NCBI GenBank assembly: GCA_019057795.1
Contig: JAHLWS010000047.1
Location: forward strand, 1-36,825
DNA length: 36,825 nucleotides
Direction of reading: 5' to 3'
From: Promethearchaeota archaeon
Lineage (GTDB): Archaea > Asgardarchaeota > Lokiarchaeia > Sigyniarchaeales > SOKP01
The translations under genes were made by a program, and so were the position numbers. Below the pieces are notes generated by a model, which ran no database searches, was not told the origin of the DNA, and was given only the letters and a program-made list of their open reading frames with translations. Below are positions 33,883-36,825 of the stretch, one piece after another (positions within the stretch are counted from its first letter, which is position 1; every line of letters starts with the position of its first letter).

Positions 33883-35556
33883 TTAAATTGCTAATGGGGG
33901 TTCCCAAATTCCCCATATTTCTCGATAAATATCACATATTTCACCTACTGTTGCCCCCTCTTTTGTAGCTTCCATTATTATAGGCATCACATTTTCTTCT
34001 TTTTCGCAGACATTTCTTAGTTTGTCTAAAATCTTCTCTAACTTGGCGTTGTCTCTCCTTGCTTTTAACTTGTTAATCCGATTAACTTCAATATCTATGG
34101 CTGTTTGCGATGTTCTGAAGACATCTGTGACTGTGTCGTAAGGAACTTTATATTTATTGATACCTAACATGATTTCTTCCCCTTTTTCAAGGCGTACCCT
34201 TCTCTTATGGAATGCGTCTCTCATTTCTTTGTAGAGCCAACCCGTAGATAAAGCTTTATCTATGGAACCAACCTTTTGAATTTTGTCCATATATTTCCAT
34301 ACTCTTTCTTCAACCTCGTCAGTTAACCACTCTACGTAATAACTCCCTGCTAATGGATCTATTGTGTTAGTTATTCTAGTTTCATCTGCGATTACTTGTT
34401 GAGTTCTTAACGCAACCAAGGCGGCTTCTTCTGAAGGCAAACAAATAGCCTCATCGTAAGAATTTGTATGGAGCGATTGACATCCACCTAAACTAGCCTC
34501 TAAGCCTTGTATCGCTGTACGAACGATATTAATCATAGGTAATTGGGCAGTTAAAGAGCTTCCCGCGGTTTGTACGTGAAACCTAAAACCAAGATTTTTG
34601 GGATTTTTCACTTCGTATTTATCCTTCATGAGCTTATACCATATCCTTCGAGCTGCACGGTATTTTGCTATTTCCTCAAAGAAATCCTTATGAGCTGCTA
34701 AATGAAAAGCTAGTCTACCTACAAAGTCATCAGCTTTCCAACCCCTCTCAATTAAGTTGTCAATATGAGAACAAGCGCTCGCAAAAACAAATCCAAGTTC
34801 TTGAATTGCGTCTATGCCACCTTCGCGGTAGTTATAACCCGTAAAATTAATAGGATGCCATTTTGGAACGTTCTTTTGAGCTACTGTCCATTCAATAAAA
34901 TCGCACGCCACTCGTAACAAATGATTTGGTGGACTGTTTTTATAAGGGATATAGCCAACTGTCATCGTTAGGATATCGTTTTGTGTAGTACCCATTAAAT
35001 CTTTTAAGTCATACCCGCGCATTTTTGCCATGTTAAAATACATTGCACACACAGGAGCACACGTAAAGGGTTCTACAACTAAAGCTACACTAATTTTATC
35101 TATGGGTATGTCTTCTGTAAGCGCAAAAAGGCTGTCAATGCAATAAAGCGGTACACCAGATGTACCAACCTCTGGCGCGGCATCGGGATTTGTAGGGTCA
35201 ATTCCGTTAAAAGTAAGAGCGTCAACGGCAGCACTGAACCCTGTTTCACCGTTCTCGTATAAATACTTCCATCGTAAATTAGTCTCTTCTGGAGTTCCGT
35301 GACCTGAAAATAACCTCATAGTCCATAATCTTCCACGATACATGGTAGGATAAACCCCTCTTGTATAAGGTTCTTGACCGGGAAAGTTTACAGTTTCTAA
35401 ATAATCTCCTTTTACATCTAATGGAGTGTATAGCTTTTTTATCGGAATCTCAGAATCGGTTACGAATTTGGCATCGCGTTCTTTTGATTCTTTTAACTTT
35501 TCTTCCCATTTCTCTTTTTCTAATTTAATTTTTTCCAAATAATCTTTATCAAACAT
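33883..35556 (-). CDS. Acyl-CoA mutase large subunit (methylmalonyl-CoA-mutase-like), altered substrate pocket
   Basis: A 557-residue TIM barrel from ATG 35556 (GTGAT lies 7 bases before it; GTG 35568 is also open). The family core is intact: TMYRGRLWTMRLFSGHGTPEETN, TTQNDIL (Q192), HVQTAGSSLTAQ, QSLHTNSYDEA, IDPLAGSYYVEWLT. Residues that define methylmalonyl-CoA mutase are changed: the RQYAG tyrosine is Phe83 (RLFSG), the carboxylate-binding Arg ten positions after Gln197 of the Propionibacterium enzyme is Gly/Tyr (TVGYIPYKNSPP), and the YH of GYHMQEAG is Y241-N242 (GYNYREGG). The pattern also differs from isobutyryl- and 2-hydroxyisobutyryl-CoA mutases, which have Gln at the Arg site. It rearranges the carbon skeleton of some acyl-CoA, but which is unknown. 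Confidence 0.9.
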   Translation of the reverse strand: MFDKDYLEKIKLEKEKWEEKLKESKERDAKFVTDSEIPIKKLYTPLDVKGDYLETVNFPGQEPYTRGVYPTMYRGRLWTMRLFSGHGTPEETNLRWKYLYENGETGFSAAVDALTFNGIDPTNPDAAPEVGTSGVPLYCIDSLFALTEDIPIDKISVALVVEPFTCAPVCAMYFNMAKMRGYDLKDLMGTTQNDILTMTVGYIPYKNSPPNHLLRVACDFIEWTVAQKNVPKWHPINFTGYNYREGGIDAIQELGFVFASACSHIDNLIERGWKADDFVGRLAFHLAAHKDFFEEIAKYRAARRIWYKLMKDKYEVKNPKNLGFRFHVQTAGSSLTAQLPMINIVRTAIQGLEASLGGCQSLHTNSYDEAICLPSEEAALVALRTQQVIADETRITNTIDPLAGSYYVEWLTDEVEERVWKYMDKIQKVGSIDKALSTGWLYKEMRDAFHKRRVRLEKGEEIMLGINKYKVPYDTVTDVFRTSQTAIDIEVNRINKLKARRDNAKLEKILDKLRNVCEKEENVMPIIMEATKEGATVGEICDIYREIWGIWEPPLAI

Positions 35557-35754
35557 ACTTAATATCACGTTTTATTTAGCTATGTAATGTTAAACTTTCA
35601 TTCAATTTAAAATAAATTTTTGGACCAAAAAAATTTTGATTATAAAATATTTGTATAAAAGTTTGATGACTTTTTTCTGCATTTTATAAATAGGCTTTAT
35701 CTATAAAGCAAAAAATATAATCCTCTAAGAAAATTATTTTTGAATACAGGTTTC

Positions 35755-36363
35755 TTAAGCTCTTTCTTTAAGGGGACCCTTATAATATCTACATGTCGGA
35801 CATCCAAAACATCTTTCTTGTTTAAACGCTCCGCAATTCTTACAGTCAGCCCCACACGGAGGTTTATCAGCATCTTGATTAATTAATGAAAAATTGAAAG
35901 GTAAAAAAAGATCTTCAGAAGGCTCTCTACAAATCAAAATATTTGTTTTATGAATTCCCGGCAGTGAATATAACATACACGATTTAAGTATTGTTTCAAA
36001 TGTCTTTTCATTTTCTCCAAAAAACAGTAGTGCAAGGTTGTATTGACCCATCAGTTCATAGTAATAAATTACTCTTGGACATTTTTTATATACCTTTATA
36101 AGCGTTTCTAAAGCGTTAAAATCTACTTCTAATAATATAAATCCTAGCTTAAACTGTAGCTTTGTAAAATTAAGTAATACACTTAATTTAATTAATTTCT
36201 TGTTTAACAAATTTTCAAATCTATTCTTAATAGCAACATGGGATAATCCAAGCTTTTTTCCTAATTTTGAGTAATTAATTTTACTATCTTCTTTTATAGA
36301 ATTTAAAATAGCTAAATTAACTTTATCAAGTTTAAATTTCTTCATTTCGCAATATTTAATCAT
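35755..36363 (-). CDS. Lrp/AsnC-type regulator with C-terminal cysteine cluster
   Basis: About 202 residues. The N-terminal winged helix KLDKVNLAILNSIKEDSKIN and KLGKKLGLSHVAIKNRFENL is typical of Lrp/AsnC. A RAM-like alpha/beta middle (about 70-145) follows, and the end has six cysteines: PPC170GADC174KNC177...C185FGC188PTC191. The C-x3-C-x2-C...C-x2-C-x2-C pattern resembles DUF3795 and could hold zinc or an Fe-S cluster, adding metal or redox sensing to ligand sensing. It is transcribed toward the mutase operon with 198 bases between, and may control it. An ATG at 36345 (MKKFKLDK) is an equally plausible start. A cysteine cluster on an Lrp protein is unusual. Confidence 0.8.
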   Translation of the reverse strand: MIKYCEMKKFKLDKVNLAILNSIKEDSKINYSKLGKKLGLSHVAIKNRFENLLNKKLIKLSVLLNFTKLQFKLGFILLEVDFNALETLIKVYKKCPRVIYYYELMGQYNLALLFFGENEKTFETILKSCMLYSLPGIHKTNILICREPSEDLFLPFNFSLINQDADKPPCGADCKNCGAFKQERCFGCPTCRYYKGPLKERA

Positions 36364-36468
36364 AGAGTTTTAAATCTTAAAAATTTAATTCCTATAATAT
36401 GTTATTATAAATTAAAATTAATTGAAAATCAAATTAAAAAAAAAAATTGGTTAGAAGTTGATTTATTA

Positions 36469-36768
36469 TTACATATTAACAATGGTGTCATTCTCAAAAA
36501 TTAAATCGACTACTTCATCGTAAGCAATTAATTTAATTTTATCAGAAATAAAGTTTTTAATTCCACGTACTTCTATGTCTTCTTTATTTGCAACAATAGT
36601 TACGTTTTTATCAAGAGCCTTTGAAACCATTTTATTAGTTTTGTTTGCAAAATAGACAGCGTTCTGAAGCAAAAGAATTGTTACTGCGTCCTCTTCAGTG
36701 TGTTCTGAAGCAAGCTCTACACCAGTAATATCTTCACTTGTAAGAAAATACAACACTTTTTTACCCAT
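36469..36768 (-). CDS. DsrH/TusB-like sulfur-relay protein
   Basis: A 99-residue DsrE-superfamily protein: KVLYFLTSE first strand, EEDAVTILLLQNAVYFAN central strand-helix, NVTIVANKEDIEVRGIKNF and the LIAYDEVVDLIFEND end, all matching DsrH/TusB (usual pattern: LLQ-x-GVY, ED-x-x-RG, hexamer-forming tail). TusB in the TusBCD complex passes persulfide sulfur for tRNA thiolation, while related DsrE-type proteins act in sulfur trafficking generally. An AGGAGG lies 12 bases before the ATG and overlaps the stop of the gene upstream, so the two are coupled. TusB/DsrH proteins lack the active cysteine of DsrE, and none is present here. Confidence 0.8.
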   Translation of the reverse strand: MGKKVLYFLTSEDITGVELASEHTEEDAVTILLLQNAVYFANKTNKMVSKALDKNVTIVANKEDIEVRGIKNFISDKIKLIAYDEVVDLIFENDTIVNM

Positions 36769-36784
36769 CTTTTTTCAATCCTCC

Positions 36785-36825
36785 TAAAATGGTATGGTTA
36801 CGGTTGAATCCGCAATCATTTTTAA
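36785..36825 (-). CDS. C-terminal end of a probable DsrE/TusC-like protein (cut by window edge)
   Basis: On the minus strand the frame entering from the right edge reads LKMIADSTVTIPF and stops with TAG at 36785-36787. A helix followed by a strand ending in Phe at the extreme C-terminus is how DsrE and TusC proteins usually finish, and the gene lies directly before, and overlaps the ribosome-binding site of, the DsrH/TusB-like gene. Identity is inferred from 13 residues and position only. Confidence 0.4.

Noticed and set aside
33869..33916. N-terminal extension of the B12-binding subunit
   Set aside because: It lies within the large-subunit gene, and a ribosome-binding site points to ATG 33868, where family proteins begin.
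1..36825. CRISPR arrays, rRNA, tRNA or a known defence island
   Set aside because: No regularly spaced direct repeats, no rRNA-like conserved blocks, no cloverleaf with a GGTTC-type T-arm in the gaps, and no cas or toxin-antitoxin genes were seen by eye; a tRNA search program was not available.

Overview
The window (AT-rich, roughly 30% GC by eye) is a piece of an archaeal chromosome. The archaeal assignment rests on a HerA-NurA-Mre11-Rad50 end-resection operon, an Alba chromatin protein, a short histone-fold protein, a Sec11-type (Ser/His/Asp) signal peptidase, archaeal-type thiolase plus Zn-ribbon/OB partner, and Shine-Dalgarno motifs of the GAGGTGA type. The mix of archaeal information processing with abundant acyl-CoA, corrinoid and flavin chemistry, and the AT-rich lysine/isoleucine-rich proteins, suggest an Asgard archaeon, most likely Lokiarchaeia-like. 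That last step is inference.

Layout. 1-2.2 kb: a gene tail, a small Mrr-like nuclease and an alanine aminotransferase. 2.4-8.8 kb: herA, nurA, mre11, rad50 in one direction. 9-9.8 kb: histone and Alba genes on the minus strand. 10.08-11.90 kb: a complete insertion sequence with 20/21-matching terminal inverted repeats sitting in an A-tract. 11.9-16.7 kb: a two-TM protein and signal peptidase, a zinc-ribbon protein, a lipid kinase, a methyltransferase and an exported M28 peptidase. 16.8-29.6 kb: metabolic genes dominated by CoA thioesters: thiolase with its Zn-ribbon partner, MaoC hydratase, corrinoid adenosyltransferase, a multi-cluster Fe-S protein, an old-yellow-enzyme/dienoyl-CoA-reductase type flavoprotein, DUF169, a CoA-transferase-fold pair, nitroreductase and carboxylesterase. 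29.9-36.8 kb: a degenerate GH38-like protein, then MeaB GTPase, two acyl-CoA mutase subunits, an Lrp-like regulator and DsrH/TusB-like genes, all on the minus strand.

How they fit: HerA/NurA/Mre11/Rad50 resect DNA ends. The CoA enzymes could form a route for degrading branched or cyclic acyl-CoAs, with the B12-dependent mutase, its MeaB chaperone and the adenosyltransferase supplying carbon-skeleton rearrangement. Two active sites are not canonical: the mutase lacks the residues that hold methylmalonyl-CoA, and the CoA-transferase-like pair lacks the transferase glutamate.

The most unusual signals are at gene-structure level. The corrinoid adenosyltransferase gene is interrupted exactly inside its P-loop by 29 nt whose ends resemble a bulge-helix-bulge splice site. 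nurA, and probably the CoA-transferase-like gene, seem to start at ATT behind a good Shine-Dalgarno sequence. DUF169 has one in-frame TAA. Two membrane/exported protein genes are each split by one extra base in a short homopolymer, for which sequencing error is the simplest explanation. No rRNA, tRNA or CRISPR array was seen.
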